DNA from: Microbacterium sp. SS28
Lineage (GTDB): Bacteria; Actinomycetota; Actinomycetes; Actinomycetales; Microbacteriaceae
Direction of reading: 5' to 3'
DNA length: 64,000 bases
NCBI RefSeq assembly: GCF_022761035.1
Contig: NZ_JAKWJP010000001.1
Coordinates: 930,001 to 994,000 of the forward strand
The position numbers and the translations under genes were made by a program. Shown piece after piece: positions 35,663 through 43,360 of this stretch. How positions within the stretch are numbered: the stretch's first letter is position 1; every line of letters starts with the position of its first letter. Below the pieces are notes generated by a model. That model was not told the origin of the DNA, did not search any database, and worked only from the letters and a program-made list of their open reading frames with translations.

Positions 35663-36462
35663 TGCACGGGTCCCTCGGAGTCGGGCTCCTGAGCTTGTCG
35701 CAGGGAGCGGCGCGTCTGGGGATGCGATTCGGCGGATGCCGCGGCATCCCTCTCGATGAGTGCGAGGAATGCGGCATCCGGATCCGTCTGCCCTGTGTCG
35801 GCGAGCAGGCCGTCGGGAGTCGTGTCGGCGATGATGCGGCCGCCCCGCAGCAGCACGAGCCGGTCGCAGCGCAGGGCCTCGTCCATGACGTGGCTGCTCA
35901 CGATGATCGTCGCGCCGTCGTCGGCGAGGCCGCGGAAGATCGCCCACAGCTCGGACCGCAGCAGGGGGTCGAGACCGACGGTCGGCTCGTCGAGGACGAG
36001 CAGCTCGGGGCTGCCGAGCATCGCGATGGCGAGCGAGACGCGGCTCTCCTGCCCACCGCTCAGGCTGTCGACGGTCTGCTTGGCCTGGTCGCTCAGTCCG
36101 ACCTGCTCGATGACGCGGTCGACGTCCTGCGCGGGGGCGCCGATGATCCGCGCGAAGTAGCGCAGGTTCTGCTGGATCGTGATGTCGCCGTACACCGACG
36201 CGGCCTGCGTGTCGTACGCGACGCGGCGGCGCTGCGCGGTCGTGCCGGCGGGCTCGCCGAGCACCGTGACGGTGCCGCCCGCGACCTTCTGCACGCCGAC
36301 GATCGAGCGGATGAGCGTCGTCTTGCCGCATCCGGAGGGGCCCATGAGGCCCGTGATCTGACCGCGCGGGATGTCGAGATCGAGGCTCGTGAAGACCTCG
36401 GTCGTTCCGCGGCGGACGTGCAGTCCGCGCACCTCGACGGCGCTGCCGGGCGAGTTATTCAT
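35659..36462 (-). CDS. ABC-2 exporter ATP-binding protein
   Basis: 267 aa. Walker A GPSGCGKTTL, signature LSGGQESRVSLAIAM, Walker B LLVLDEPTVGLDP and H-loop IVSSHVMDEA are intact. The C-terminal tail TRRSLRQAQEPDSEGPVQ is encoded by a copy of the dispersed CTGAGC(T/C)TGTCG repeat (35683-35708), so the tail is repeat-derived rather than conserved. The ATG at 36462 lies inside the TetR operator, 35 bp after the TetR gene stop. It is followed, with overlap, by the permease. Confidence 0.9.
   Translation of the reverse strand: MNNSPGSAVEVRGLHVRRGTTEVFTSLDLDIPRGQITGLMGPSGCGKTTLIRSIVGVQKVAGGTVTVLGEPAGTTAQRRRVAYDTQAASVYGDITIQQNLRYFARIIGAPAQDVDRVIEQVGLSDQAKQTVDSLSGGQESRVSLAIAMLGSPELLVLDEPTVGLDPLLRSELWAIFRGLADDGATIIVSSHVMDEALRCDRLVLLRGGRIIADTTPDGLLADTGQTDPDAAFLALIERDAAASAESHPQTRRSLRQAQEPDSEGPVQ
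35683..35708. repeat. Dispersed CTGAGCTTGTCGCAGGG repeat inside the ATPase 3' end
   Basis: The repeat codes for the QAQEPDSEG tail of the ATPase. Copies of the same word family lie at ~3901-3925, 25807-25863 and 34851-34875. Confidence 0.5.
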
Positions 36463-36476
36463 CACGCGATGAATAA
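36455..36476. promoter_or_regulatory. TetR operator overlapping the exporter ATPase start
   Basis: TTATTCATC-ACGC-GATGAATAA is a perfect 9-4-9 palindrome. The ATPase ATG (36460-36462) is inside it, 22 bp after the TetR gene stop, so repressor binding would block expression of the exporter and perhaps read-through from tetR. Confidence 0.75.
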
Positions 36477-36497
36477 TCCTCCCCGCGCCGTCGGGCG

Positions 36498-37109
36498 TCA
36501 AGGGGTGCCGACGAGGTACCTCTGCACCGTGGGCCCCGCCCAGGCGACGAGATCGTCGACGGATGCCGCAGTCATCGCGGGCAGCTTCAGCACGTGCCGC
36601 GCGAGGAGGAGTCCTGCGATCTGCGACGCGACGAGCGTCGCGCGCAGCTCGGCATCGGGCGTGCCGAGCTCGGCGGCGATCCTGCCCACGAGCTCTCGCG
36701 AGAGGAACCCCGCCATGAGCGGCGTCGCGAGCCGGTTGCCGAGCGCGTGCCTCATCAGCACGACGCCGCGCTTGCGCACTTCGGGCCGCTCCCACATCTC
36801 GAGGACGTACCTCACGATGTGCTCTCCGAGCTCGTCGCGCGGCCCCGCGAGCAGGGCGGGTACATCGACGTCGGGACGCATCGGCGCGCCGACCGCTTCG
36901 GCGAACAGGTCGGCCTTCGTGCCGAAGTAGTGGTGCACGAGGGCCGAGTCCACCCCCGCGCGCGTCGCGATGCCGCGGATCGTCGCGCCGTCGTATCCCT
37001 GCTCGCCGAACTCCTCGATCGCGGACGCGAGGATGCGCTCGCGGGCACCCGTCTCGCCGCCGCGCGGGCGCCCGCGCCTGCGGCTCTTGGGAGCGACGTG
37101 CTCGGGCAT
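36498..37109 (-). CDS. TetR/AcrR-family regulator of the ABC-2 exporter
   Basis: 203 aa. N-terminal HTH (RERILASAIEEFGEQGYDGATIRGIATRAGVDSALVHHYFGTKADLFAEAV) is classic TetR; the C-terminal domain is the ligand pocket. It lies directly upstream of the exporter genes on the same strand and a perfect 22-bp palindrome separates them, so it most likely represses them and is relieved by the exported compound. The N-terminus is basic (SRRRGRPRGG). Confidence 0.92.
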   Translation of the reverse strand: MPEHVAPKSRRRGRPRGGETGARERILASAIEEFGEQGYDGATIRGIATRAGVDSALVHHYFGTKADLFAEAVGAPMRPDVDVPALLAGPRDELGEHIVRYVLEMWERPEVRKRGVVLMRHALGNRLATPLMAGFLSRELVGRIAAELGTPDAELRATLVASQIAGLLLARHVLKLPAMTAASVDDLVAWAGPTVQRYLVGTP

Positions 37110-37125
37110 GGCGTCAGCCTAGAGC

Positions 37126-37163
37126 GCGAACCGCCCCCGAGCACGGGCTCGGGGGCGGTTCGC
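37126..37163 (-). terminator. Terminator of hsp20
   Basis: 17-bp perfect arms (GCGAACCGCCCCCGAGC / GCTCGGGGGCGGTTCGC) with a 4-nt loop, 20 bp after the hsp20 stop. Confidence 0.9.
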
Positions 37164-37182
37164 GAGGGGCTGCGCGATCAGC

Positions 37183-37638
37183 TCACTGCTCGATCGGCTG
37201 CGGCTCGTCGCGGTTCTCGTGCGCCTGGATCGTGGGGGCGCCGGAGTCGGACGAGACCTCGACCCTGCGCGGCTTCGCCTTCTCGCTCACGGGGATCGTG
37301 ACGCTCAGGACCCCGTTCGAGTAGTTGGCTGTGATGCGCTCGGTGTCGATGCCCTGTCCGAGGTTGAGCTGGCGCAGGAAGCTCACCGCCTCGCGCTCGC
37401 GCGTGATCCACTTGACGCCTTCGCCGGTCGTGAGCGAGCGCTCGGCGCGGATCGTCAGCAGCTGGCCGTCGACGTCGATGTCCACCGAGCCCGGGTCGAC
37501 GCCCGGCATGTCGGCGGTCAGCACGTAGTGGTCGCCGTCGCGGTAAAGGTCCATCGGCATGCGACGGGGTCCTCGCCGCGTCTCGAGAAGGCTCGACGCG
37601 AGGCGGTCGAGGTCGCGGAACGGGTCGTAGCTGGCCAT
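37183..37638 (-). CDS. Hsp20 / alpha-crystallin small heat-shock protein
   Basis: 151 aa. The alpha-crystallin domain lies between ~40 and ~135: MPMDLYRDGDHYVLTADMPGVDPGSVDIDVDGQLLTIRAER ... FLRQLNLGQGIDTERITANYSNGVLSVTIPVSEKAKPRR, ending with the conserved GVLxVxxP. It is an ATP-independent holdase chaperone. ATG 37638 has AAGGAG upstream; the longer open frame lacks such a start. The C-terminal IXI-like motif is weak. Two heat-shock operators precede it (HAIR and CIRCE), pointing to HspR and HrcA control. Confidence 0.95.
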   Translation of the reverse strand: MASYDPFRDLDRLASSLLETRRGPRRMPMDLYRDGDHYVLTADMPGVDPGSVDIDVDGQLLTIRAERSLTTGEGVKWITREREAVSFLRQLNLGQGIDTERITANYSNGVLSVTIPVSEKAKPRRVEVSSDSGAPTIQAHENRDEPQPIEQ

Positions 37639-37677
37639 TTCGTCTCCTTCTGATGAGGGGTTCGTTGAGGTTTCAAA

Positions 37678-37698
37678 GTTGAGCCGGGTCGACTCAAC
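37678..37698. promoter_or_regulatory. HAIR-like HspR operator upstream of hsp20
   Basis: GTTGAGC-N7-ACTCAAC compared with the consensus CTTGAGT-N7-ACTCAAG: same 7-7-7 spacing, with only the outermost base of each arm and one inner base changed. It lies 40 bp upstream of the hsp20 ATG, where the promoter should be. Confidence 0.75.
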
Positions 37699-37708
37699 TG
37701 CGACCAGA

Positions 37709-37735
37709 TTAGCACTCGACACGTGAGAGTGCCAG
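37709..37735. promoter_or_regulatory. CIRCE-like HrcA operator upstream of hsp20
   Basis: TTAGCACTC-N9-GAGTGCCAG matches the CIRCE consensus (second arm GAGTGCTAA) in 16 of 18 arm positions with the exact 9-base gap. It lies 10 bp beyond the HAIR-like site, ~70 bp before the hsp20 ATG. Confidence 0.75.
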
Positions 37736-37789
37736 GAGTTCGCGGGCGGCGAACGGGCGCGTGCGCGACATCCGTCCGCTGGCGTTCGG

Positions 37790-38453
37790 TGGGGTGAGTG
37801 CGGGGCGCGGCGCCGGTCGTGGGGTGAGTACCTGCCGGGTCGTCGCGCGGGAACCGACGCCAACTCACCCCCTGCGGACATGCCCCTCCTCGGTGGGGTG
37901 AGTTTGTGCCGGGTCGTCGCCCGCGACGCGACGCGAACTCACCCCATGCGGATACGCCCCTCCGCGGTGGGTGAGTTTGTGCCGGGTCGACGCGCGCGAC
38001 GCGACGCCAATTCACCCCATGCGGATACTCCCCTCCGAGGTGGGTGAGTTTGTGCCTGGTCCACCCGCGCGAACCGACGCGAACTCACCCCAGGCGAAGA
38101 TGCCCTTCCGAGGCGGGGTGAGTATGTGCCGGGTCGCGGCCCCACGGGCGACGGAGAATCGCCCTCTCCCGATTGCGCGAACCCGGTGGGGTGAGTACGC
38201 GCCGGGTCGTTGCGCGCGACGCGACCCGAACTCACCCCATGCGAATGCGCCCGTCCTCGGTGGGGTGAGTTTGTGCCGGGTCGCGGCCCCAGGGACGACG
38301 GAGAATCACCCTCTCCCGATTGCGCGAACCCGGTGGGGTGAGTACCTGCCGGGTCGTGGCGCGCGACGCGACGCCAACTCACCCCATGCGCCCGTCCACG
38401 GCGGGGTGAGCAACTGCCGCATCGCGTCCACGGATCCGACGACAGATCACCCC
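37790..38453. repeat. Left tandem array of ~51-bp palindrome-ended units, period ~74 bp
   Basis: Nine units plus a partial one. Each starts GGGGTGAGT (or GGGTGAG) and ends ACTCACCCC or a variant, 50-51 bp long. Start positions 37821, 37895, 37969, 38042, 38115, 38188, 38262, 38335 and 38403 give steps of 73-74 bp (last 68). Between units is a ~22-bp linker of the type ATGCGGATRCGCCCCTCC, also conserved, so this is a tandem repeat and not a CRISPR. Units at 38115 and 38262 share a variant end (GGAGAATC). It adjoins the start of the nuclease-like gene at 38551. Confidence 0.9.
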
Positions 38454-38550
38454 TTCTCGCGGCTTCCTCCCCAGGGCATCGACTCCCGGGCCTGTCCCCG
38501 GATCGTCCGCCGCAGCCCGCGCCGACGTGGCCGAGGTTCGACAGTGTGGG

Positions 38551-39552
38551 ATGCCTGCATCCCCCGCACCGCTGCCCGCAACGTTGACGCACACCTTCTC
38601 CTGCGGGGAGGCGCTCGGTGCCGGCGTGACACCCCGCCGCCTGCGAGCCAAGGATCTCGAGCGCCCATTCCGCGGCACTCGCATCGCGCCCACGCTCGAA
38701 CCCGAAGAGCCCGATCTCGACGACTGGCTGTCCGTCGACGAGGTGAACAGGCGACTCGTGCTGCGCGAAGCGCGCGCCTTGGCCACCGTCATGGCGCCGT
38801 GGGCGTTCTTCGCAGGTCGGACCGCGCTCGCCCTCTACGGAGCGCCTATCGACCCTGGGCCCCGGCTCGAGGTGGCGGCCTGCCCGCCCCACTCCGCCCC
38901 GCAGCGCCGCGGCATCCGTCGTCGAAAGGTCGCGGAGCATCTCGTCCACGTGAGCACTCACGAAGGACTCCCCGTGGCAAGTCCCGCTTCGGCCTGGGCG
39001 ATGCTCGGTCGGGAACTCACGGTGCGCGAACTCGTCACCGTCGGCGATGCACTCGTCCGGGTGACACGCGACGATCGCGGGCGGCCGCGGCCCGGCGCGC
39101 GCGTCTCGACGATCGGGCGGCTCCGAGTCGCGGCGGAGACCGGCCGACGGAGGGGCGCCATCAAGCTGCTCGATGCCCTCGAGCAGATTCGTGTCGGCAG
39201 CTCCTCGCCGCTCGAGTCCGAGTATCGGATGGATGCCGCAGCCGCCGGCCTGCCCGAACCCGAGCTCGACGTGGAGATCCGCGACGACGCCGGTCGTCTC
39301 TGCGGCATCAGCGAGATCGTCTATCGCGGCCAGCGCACGATCGTCGAGATCGAGGGCGACCATCACCGGACCAACCGCACCCAGTGGGACCGCGACATCG
39401 AGAAGTACCACGCATACGCCGCGTGTGGCTGGGAAGTCGTGCGCCTCACCGCCCGGCACGTCCGCGGGCACTCGCCCTTCGAGAACGCGCCATACGGGGT
39501 TCAGCTCGTGAAAGAGACGCTCCTGCGCCGCGGTTGGGATCCGGATGCCTGA
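38551..39552 (+). CDS. AbiEi-like / DUF559 (PD-(D/E)XK-type) two-domain protein
   Basis: 333 aa. N-terminal ~15-110 is a winged-helix-like segment (FSCGEALGAGVTPRRLRAKDLERPFRGTRI, AFFAGRTALALYGAPI) typical of the AbiEi-type proteins that precede DUF559 domains in actinobacteria. Residues ~215-333 form a Vsr/DUF559-like nuclease end: ESEYRMD (222-228), SEIVYRGQRTIVEIEGDHH (E255, E266, E268, H271, H272) and W279. The usual aspartate of the motif is a Glu (E255), so catalysis is uncertain. ATG 38551 lies 5 bases after GACAGT; GTG 38527 is an alternative. It lies between two repeat arrays; a terminator-like stem follows. Confidence 0.75.
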   Translation: MPASPAPLPATLTHTFSCGEALGAGVTPRRLRAKDLERPFRGTRIAPTLEPEEPDLDDWLSVDEVNRRLVLREARALATVMAPWAFFAGRTALALYGAPIDPGPRLEVAACPPHSAPQRRGIRRRKVAEHLVHVSTHEGLPVASPASAWAMLGRELTVRELVTVGDALVRVTRDDRGRPRPGARVSTIGRLRVAAETGRRRGAIKLLDALEQIRVGSSSPLESEYRMDAAAAGLPEPELDVEIRDDAGRLCGISEIVYRGQRTIVEIEGDHHRTNRTQWDRDIEKYHAYAACGWEVVRLTARHVRGHSPFENAPYGVQLVKETLLRRGWDPDA

Positions 39553-39630
39553 TCCCGACGTGCAAGCCGCGCCGCAGCATCTCGCGTCCTGACTCATCGG
39601 GGTGGATCGTCGCCGCCCCGACCCTGAGCC

Positions 39631-39657
39631 GCCCCGCTCGTTGATCGAGCGCGGGGC
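39631..39657 (+). terminator. Hairpin after the nuclease-like gene
   Basis: GCCCCGC...TCG stem with CGA...GCGGGGC, loop TTGAT, with a small bulge. Terminator function is likely. Confidence 0.55.
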
Positions 39658-39733
39658 GCGGGAGTGAGACAACGTCGCCTCCCGGACGCGCACGCGGCAC
39701 CAGCGCACCCGACGCGAACCCGCGCCGACATTC

Positions 39734-40008
39734 GGGGTGAGGCGTGGTCGCAACCGGCCCGCGCATGCGACGCCGACTCACCCCACACCGAAGCCGCACC
39801 CAGTTTCAGGGTGAGGCGCGGTCGAATCCGGGCCGCGCACGCGGCACCAACTCACCCCACGCGAACCCCGCACACCCACATCCGGGGTGAGGCGTGGTCG
39901 CAACCGGCCCGCGCATGCGACGCCGACTCACCCCACACCGAAGCCGCACCCATTTTCAGGGTGAGGCGCGGTCGCATCCGGGCCGCGCACGCGGCACCAA
40001 CTCACCCC
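39734..40008. repeat. Right array: two ~150-bp copies of an A-B repeat pair
   Basis: Four ~51-bp units start near 39734, 39809, 39884 and 39958 (steps ~75 bp). They alternate A (GGGGTGAGGCGTGGTCG...) and B (AGGGTGAGGCGCGGTCG...), so the A-B pair is duplicated almost exactly. Ends are (C)GGGTGAG and CTCACCCC. In reverse complement unit B starts GGGGTGAGTTGGTGCCG, close to GGGGTGAGTTTGTGCCG of the left array, so the two arrays seem to be inverted relative to each other. A simple ACCCGAGGCCCCC stretch follows. Confidence 0.88.
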
Positions 40009-40051
40009 ACCCGAGGCCCCCACGCGAGGCCCCCACCCGAGGACCCCCGCG

Positions 40052-41557
40052 TCAGCACTCGATGACGTTGACCGCGAGGCCGCCCTCGCTCGTCTCCTTG
40101 TACTTGTGCGACATGTCGATGCCCGTCTGGCGCATCGTCTCGACGACGGCGTCGAGCGAGACGTAGTGCGAGCCGTCGCCGCGCAGCGCGAGGCGCGCGG
40201 CGGTCACGGCGGTCGAGGCGGCGATCGCGTTGCGCTCGATGCACGGGATCTGCACGAGCCCGCCGACCGGATCGCACGTGAGGCCGAGGTGGTGCTCCAT
40301 CGCGATCTCGGCGGCGTTCTCGATCTGGCGGTTCGTGCCGCCCATGACGGCCGTGAGGCCGCCGGCGGCCATCGCGCACGCCGATCCGACCTCGGCCTGG
40401 CACCCGCCCTCTGCGCCCGAGATCGAGGCGTTCGCCTTGAAGAGCGACCCGAGCGCGGTGGCGGTCAGCAGGAATCGACGGATGCCGCGCCGCCGGTTCG
40501 CCTCGGCCACGAGCCCCTCGTCGATGGGCGCCGTTTCGTCGCCTCGCCCCTCGGCCAGCGGCCGCCCCTGGTAGCCGAAGAGCGCGCTCCCGACCAGCTC
40601 GCCGTAGGGCGTCACGGCGTTGCCCGCGCCGAGGCCCGAGTCGGCCAGGTAGCGCCACCAGTACATCGCGACAGCGGGGAGGATGCCGGCCGCGCCGTTC
40701 GTCGGAGCCGTCACGACACGGCCACCCGACGCGTTCTCTTCGTTGACGGCGAGCGCGAAGGCGCCGAGCCACTCGCCCGGCAGCTCGCGGTGTCCGCTCG
40801 ACTCGGCATCCTCGAGCTGGCGACGGATCGAGGCGGCGCGCCTCTTGACACGCAGGATGCCGGGGAGCTCACCATCGGCGCGCAGTCCCGCCTCGATGCA
40901 TCCGGCCATCGCGTCCCAGATCGCGTCGAGACCAGCCGCGATCTCGACATCGGTGCGGAGGGCCTCCTCGTTGAGGCGCGCGACCTCGGCGATCGTCAGC
41001 CCGCGCTCGTCGCAGATCGCGAGCAGCTCTCCCGCGCTGTCGAAGCGGTGCGGGAAGGGAGCGGCGGTGACGGTCGGAGACTCGCCGTCGCGGCGGATGA
41101 ACCCTCCCCCGATCGAGTAGTAGGTCGACTCGGCGAGCGCCGCACCATCGCCGGCGAACGCCTCGAGCGTCATCGCGTTGGGATGCCCCGGCAGGCGCGT
41201 GCGGGGCGCGAAGGCGATGTCGGTCTTCGCGAAGGCGATGCCGTGCGTGCCGTCCAGCATCAGGACGCGCCCGTCGGGCCAGTCCGTCCAGGCCTTGCGG
41301 ACGGCATCCGGATCCACCGTGTCGGGGGCCTCGCCCTGCAGCCCCGCGACGACGGCATCGGGCGTGCCGTGGCCGATGCCCGTCGCGCCGAGCGATCCGT
41401 ACAGCGTGCACGCGACGCGGGAGACGCGCTCGAGGTGGCCGGTGGCGCGCAGGCGCGCCGCGAAATCGAGGGCGGCCCGCATGGGACCGACCGTGTGGGA
41501 GCTCGAGGGTCCTACTCCGATGGAGAACAGCTCGAACGCCGAGACGTAGGCGCTCAC
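40052..41557 (-). CDS. sdaA: L-serine ammonia-lyase (Fe-S type)
   Basis: 501 aa single-chain enzyme: serine to pyruvate and ammonia. The N-terminal beta domain starts [27 protein letters not shown] and the alpha domain has the cluster cysteines Cys386 and Cys394 ([16 protein letters not shown]) and Cys428 and Cys439 ([14 protein letters not shown]). It is about 45 residues longer than typical, because ~304-360 ([31 protein letters not shown]) replaces a short loop. GTG 41557 lies 6 bases after TAGCCT on the minus strand and is probably leaderless. Confidence 0.94.
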   Translation of the reverse strand: MSAYVSAFELFSIGVGPSSSHTVGPMRAALDFAARLRATGHLERVSRVACTLYGSLGATGIGHGTPDAVVAGLQGEAPDTVDPDAVRKAWTDWPDGRVLMLDGTHGIAFAKTDIAFAPRTRLPGHPNAMTLEAFAGDGAALAESTYYSIGGGFIRRDGESPTVTAAPFPHRFDSAGELLAICDERGLTIAEVARLNEEALRTDVEIAAGLDAIWDAMAGCIEAGLRADGELPGILRVKRRAASIRRQLEDAESSGHRELPGEWLGAFALAVNEENASGGRVVTAPTNGAAGILPAVAMYWWRYLADSGLGAGNAVTPYGELVGSALFGYQGRPLAEGRGDETAPIDEGLVAEANRRRGIRRFLLTATALGSLFKANASISGAEGGCQAEVGSACAMAAGGLTAVMGGTNRQIENAAEIAMEHHLGLTCDPVGGLVQIPCIERNAIAASTAVTAARLALRGDGSHYVSLDAVVETMRQTGIDMSHKYKETSEGGLAVNVIEC

Positions 41558-41594
41558 CCCTCCAGGCTACGCGCCGACGCGGATCCCCCGGCGG

Positions 41595-41963
41595 CTACTC
41601 CTCGCGCGGGTGGAACGAGATGAGCCCGACGGTGTTGCCCTCGGAGTCGCGGATGAACGCCTGCCACTCCTCCTGCCCGGCGGGCCCGAGGGTGTCGTCC
41701 GCGTGGGCGAAGATCATGTGCGGGCGGGCGACCACCTCGACTCCGGTGAGGCGCTCGATCGTCTCGTGCACGTTGTCGACGCGCACGTACACGAGCGACG
41801 ACGGCGCATTGCGGTCCAGCAGCAGTCGCACGCCGTCGAGGTTGAAGAAGAGCAGCCCCGGCGGGTCGAAGAGGCCGATCGGATCCGACTCGAGCAGCCG
41901 GCGATAGAAGGCGGACGCGCGCTCGAGGTCGTCGGCGTGCTGTGCGATCTGGACGAGCTGCAT
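41595..41963 (-). CDS. VOC-family (glyoxalase-like) protein
   Basis: 122 aa, one vicinal-oxygen-chelate domain made of two beta-alpha-beta-beta-beta halves: VQIAQHADDLERASAFYRRLLES, GLLFFNLDGVRLLLDR, RVDNVHETIERLTG and FIRDSEGNTVGLISFHP. A metal-binding His is seen in QIAQHADD and Glu in the final strand. Substrate unknown. ATG 41963 has GGGAGGG just upstream. Its leader holds a (GAC/GAG)n simple repeat at ~41975-42015. It is 37 bp upstream of sdaA in the same direction. Confidence 0.85.
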   Translation of the reverse strand: MQLVQIAQHADDLERASAFYRRLLESDPIGLFDPPGLLFFNLDGVRLLLDRNAPSSLVYVRVDNVHETIERLTGVEVVARPHMIFAHADDTLGPAGQEEWQAFIRDSEGNTVGLISFHPREE

Positions 41964-41974
41964 GGTCCCTCCCG

Positions 41975-42015
41975 GACGAGGATGACGAGGACGACGAGGA
42001 CGACGACGGCTGAGG
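41975..42015. repeat. GACGAG-type simple repeat
   Basis: GACGAG and GACGAC units repeat upstream of the VOC gene ATG. This tract can slip and could vary translation of the VOC gene. Confidence 0.6.
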
Positions 42016-42153
42016 CGCGGACAGCGAGGACGACCGGATGCCGCGGCTCACGGTAGCACCGCGGGACGGCCGGGGCCACGACGCGTATGGCACATCCGCG
42101 GGTGCGCTTCAAGGGGGTCGACGGCGCGCGACGTCGCCGCCAGAGTCATGCTC

Positions 42154-42312
42154 ATGACAGCACTAGCCGTGATCCTGCTCGTGGTCGGAATCGTCCTGCT
42201 GCTCCTGGGCATCTTCGTCCAGACGGCGCAGTTCCTCCTGTGGATCGGGATCATCATCCTCGTCGTCGCGATCATCCTCGGCCTCATGCGCTACATCCGG
42301 CGCGGGGCCTGA
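42154..42312 (+). CDS. Small two-helix membrane protein
   Basis: 52 aa (54 if the ATG at 42148 is used). MTALAVILLVVGIVLLLLG, IFVQTAQFLLWIGIIILVVA and LGLMRYIRRGA: two hydrophobic segments of ~18 residues with a basic end. Such short actinobacterial proteins resemble phage-shock or DUF6131-type membrane proteins; function unknown. It lies just before the GAP-family gene, 158 bp away, and its start has no clear ribosome site. Confidence 0.7.
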   Translation: MTALAVILLVVGIVLLLLGIFVQTAQFLLWIGIIILVVAIILGLMRYIRRGA

Positions 42313-42470
42313 CCGACGACACAGCGCTCCGCGAACCGGACGCCTCCTCCCGAGCGCCCTCACCCGGCGTGACGCGCACCCCGCGCGACGCCACCGCTCT
42401 TCGCTAGTGTGAAGCGACGCCTCGCCGTGCAGGTGCGGCGCGGCGAGCGCGCACTGAGGGAGTAGGGCGG

Positions 42471-43136
42471 ATGCAGGCGATCGGCTATGTGCTGCCCCTC
42501 GCCGTCGCGCTCGCGCTCAGCACGCTGCCGATCATGGTGGCGCTGCTGATCCTGCTCTCGCCGAACCGCTCGCGCTCGGCCCTCCCGTTCCTCATCGGGT
42601 GGGTCGTGGGCATGGTGCTCGTCGTGACGCTCTGCACTCTGGCGGCGCAGTTCGTCCCGGCGTCGCGCCTGCCGCGCCGGCAGGACGAAGTGGTCGGCGT
42701 CCTCGAGATCATCATCGGCATCGCGCTCATCGGGCTCGGCATCTTCTCGCTGTGGCGCGCCCGCCGGCGCACCGACCACTCGCTCCCGGCGTGGCTGCGC
42801 ACGACCGAGACCCTGGGCCCCTGGTCGTCGTTCGGGCTCGCACTGCTGCTGAACTTCCGCGCCAAGGCACTCCTCATCGCTGCAGCCGCGGGACTGAGCC
42901 TGCGCGCCGATGCCGAATCCCTCACCGACGCGGTCGTCGCGATCGCGCTGTACACGCTCATCGGCGCCTCGACGGTCGCGGTGCCGATCATCGCGTCGTT
43001 GGCGGCGCCCGCTCGCATGGAGCCGCGGCTCGTCGACACGCGCGAATGGCTCACCCGCAACGGCGAGGCGATCACGGCCGCGATCGTGATGCTCATCGGC
43101 GTCGTCATCGTCGCCATGGGGATCGGCCGGCTCTGA
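42471..43136 (+). CDS. GAP-family (Sap/LysE-like) membrane protein
   Basis: 221 aa, six membrane segments: VLPLAVALALSTLPIMVALLIL, ALPFLIGWVVGMVLVVTLCTL, VLEIIIGIALIGLGIFSLW, GPWSSFGLALLLNFRAKALLIAAAAGL, VVAIALYTLIGASTVAVPIIASL and AITAAIVMLIGVVIVAMGIG. The motif NFRAKALL and PNRSRSALPFLIGW are typical of the GAP (Sap) family, distant relatives of LysE transporters. It may export an envelope lipid or another small molecule. ATG 42471 follows GAGGGAG; a TAGTGT box lies at 42404-42409, giving a ~55-nt leader with a GC-rich stem. Confidence 0.87.
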   Translation: MQAIGYVLPLAVALALSTLPIMVALLILLSPNRSRSALPFLIGWVVGMVLVVTLCTLAAQFVPASRLPRRQDEVVGVLEIIIGIALIGLGIFSLWRARRRTDHSLPAWLRTTETLGPWSSFGLALLLNFRAKALLIAAAAGLSLRADAESLTDAVVAIALYTLIGASTVAVPIIASLAAPARMEPRLVDTREWLTRNGEAITAAIVMLIGVVIVAMGIGRL

Positions 43137-43165
43137 CACGCGACCGCTGACCCCGCGAGCGCTGG

Positions 43166-43360
43166 TCAGCCCTCGTCGAGGAAGATCTGCTCGATGCTCA
43201 GGTCGAAGAGCCGCGCGATGCGGAAGGCGATCGGCAGGCTCGGGTCGAACTTCTCCTTCTCGATCGCGTTGACCGACTGCCGCGAGAGACCGAGCTGAAC
43301 GGCGAGGTCGAGCTGCGTCCAGCCGCGCTCGGTGCGCAGCGCCCGCACGTGATTCCTCAC
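43166..43360 (-). CDS. XRE-family helix-turn-helix regulator
   Basis: 64 aa. VRNHVRALRTERGWTQLDLAVQLGLSRQSVNAIEKEKFDPSLPIAFRIARLFDLSIEQIF is a single HTH of the Cro/XRE type. GTG 43360 overlaps the stop of the membrane gene before it (GTGA). The pair of a small XRE and a four-helix membrane protein is common in actinobacteria; the XRE likely represses the operon via the two palindromes at 43788 and 43828. Confidence 0.9.
   Translation of the reverse strand: MRNHVRALRTERGWTQLDLAVQLGLSRQSVNAIEKEKFDPSLPIAFRIARLFDLSIEQIFLDEG

Noticed and set aside
37790..38453. CRISPR array
   Set aside because: Spacing is regular, but the interval sequences are conserved rather than unique, units are inverted-repeat ended at 51 bp, and no cas gene is present.
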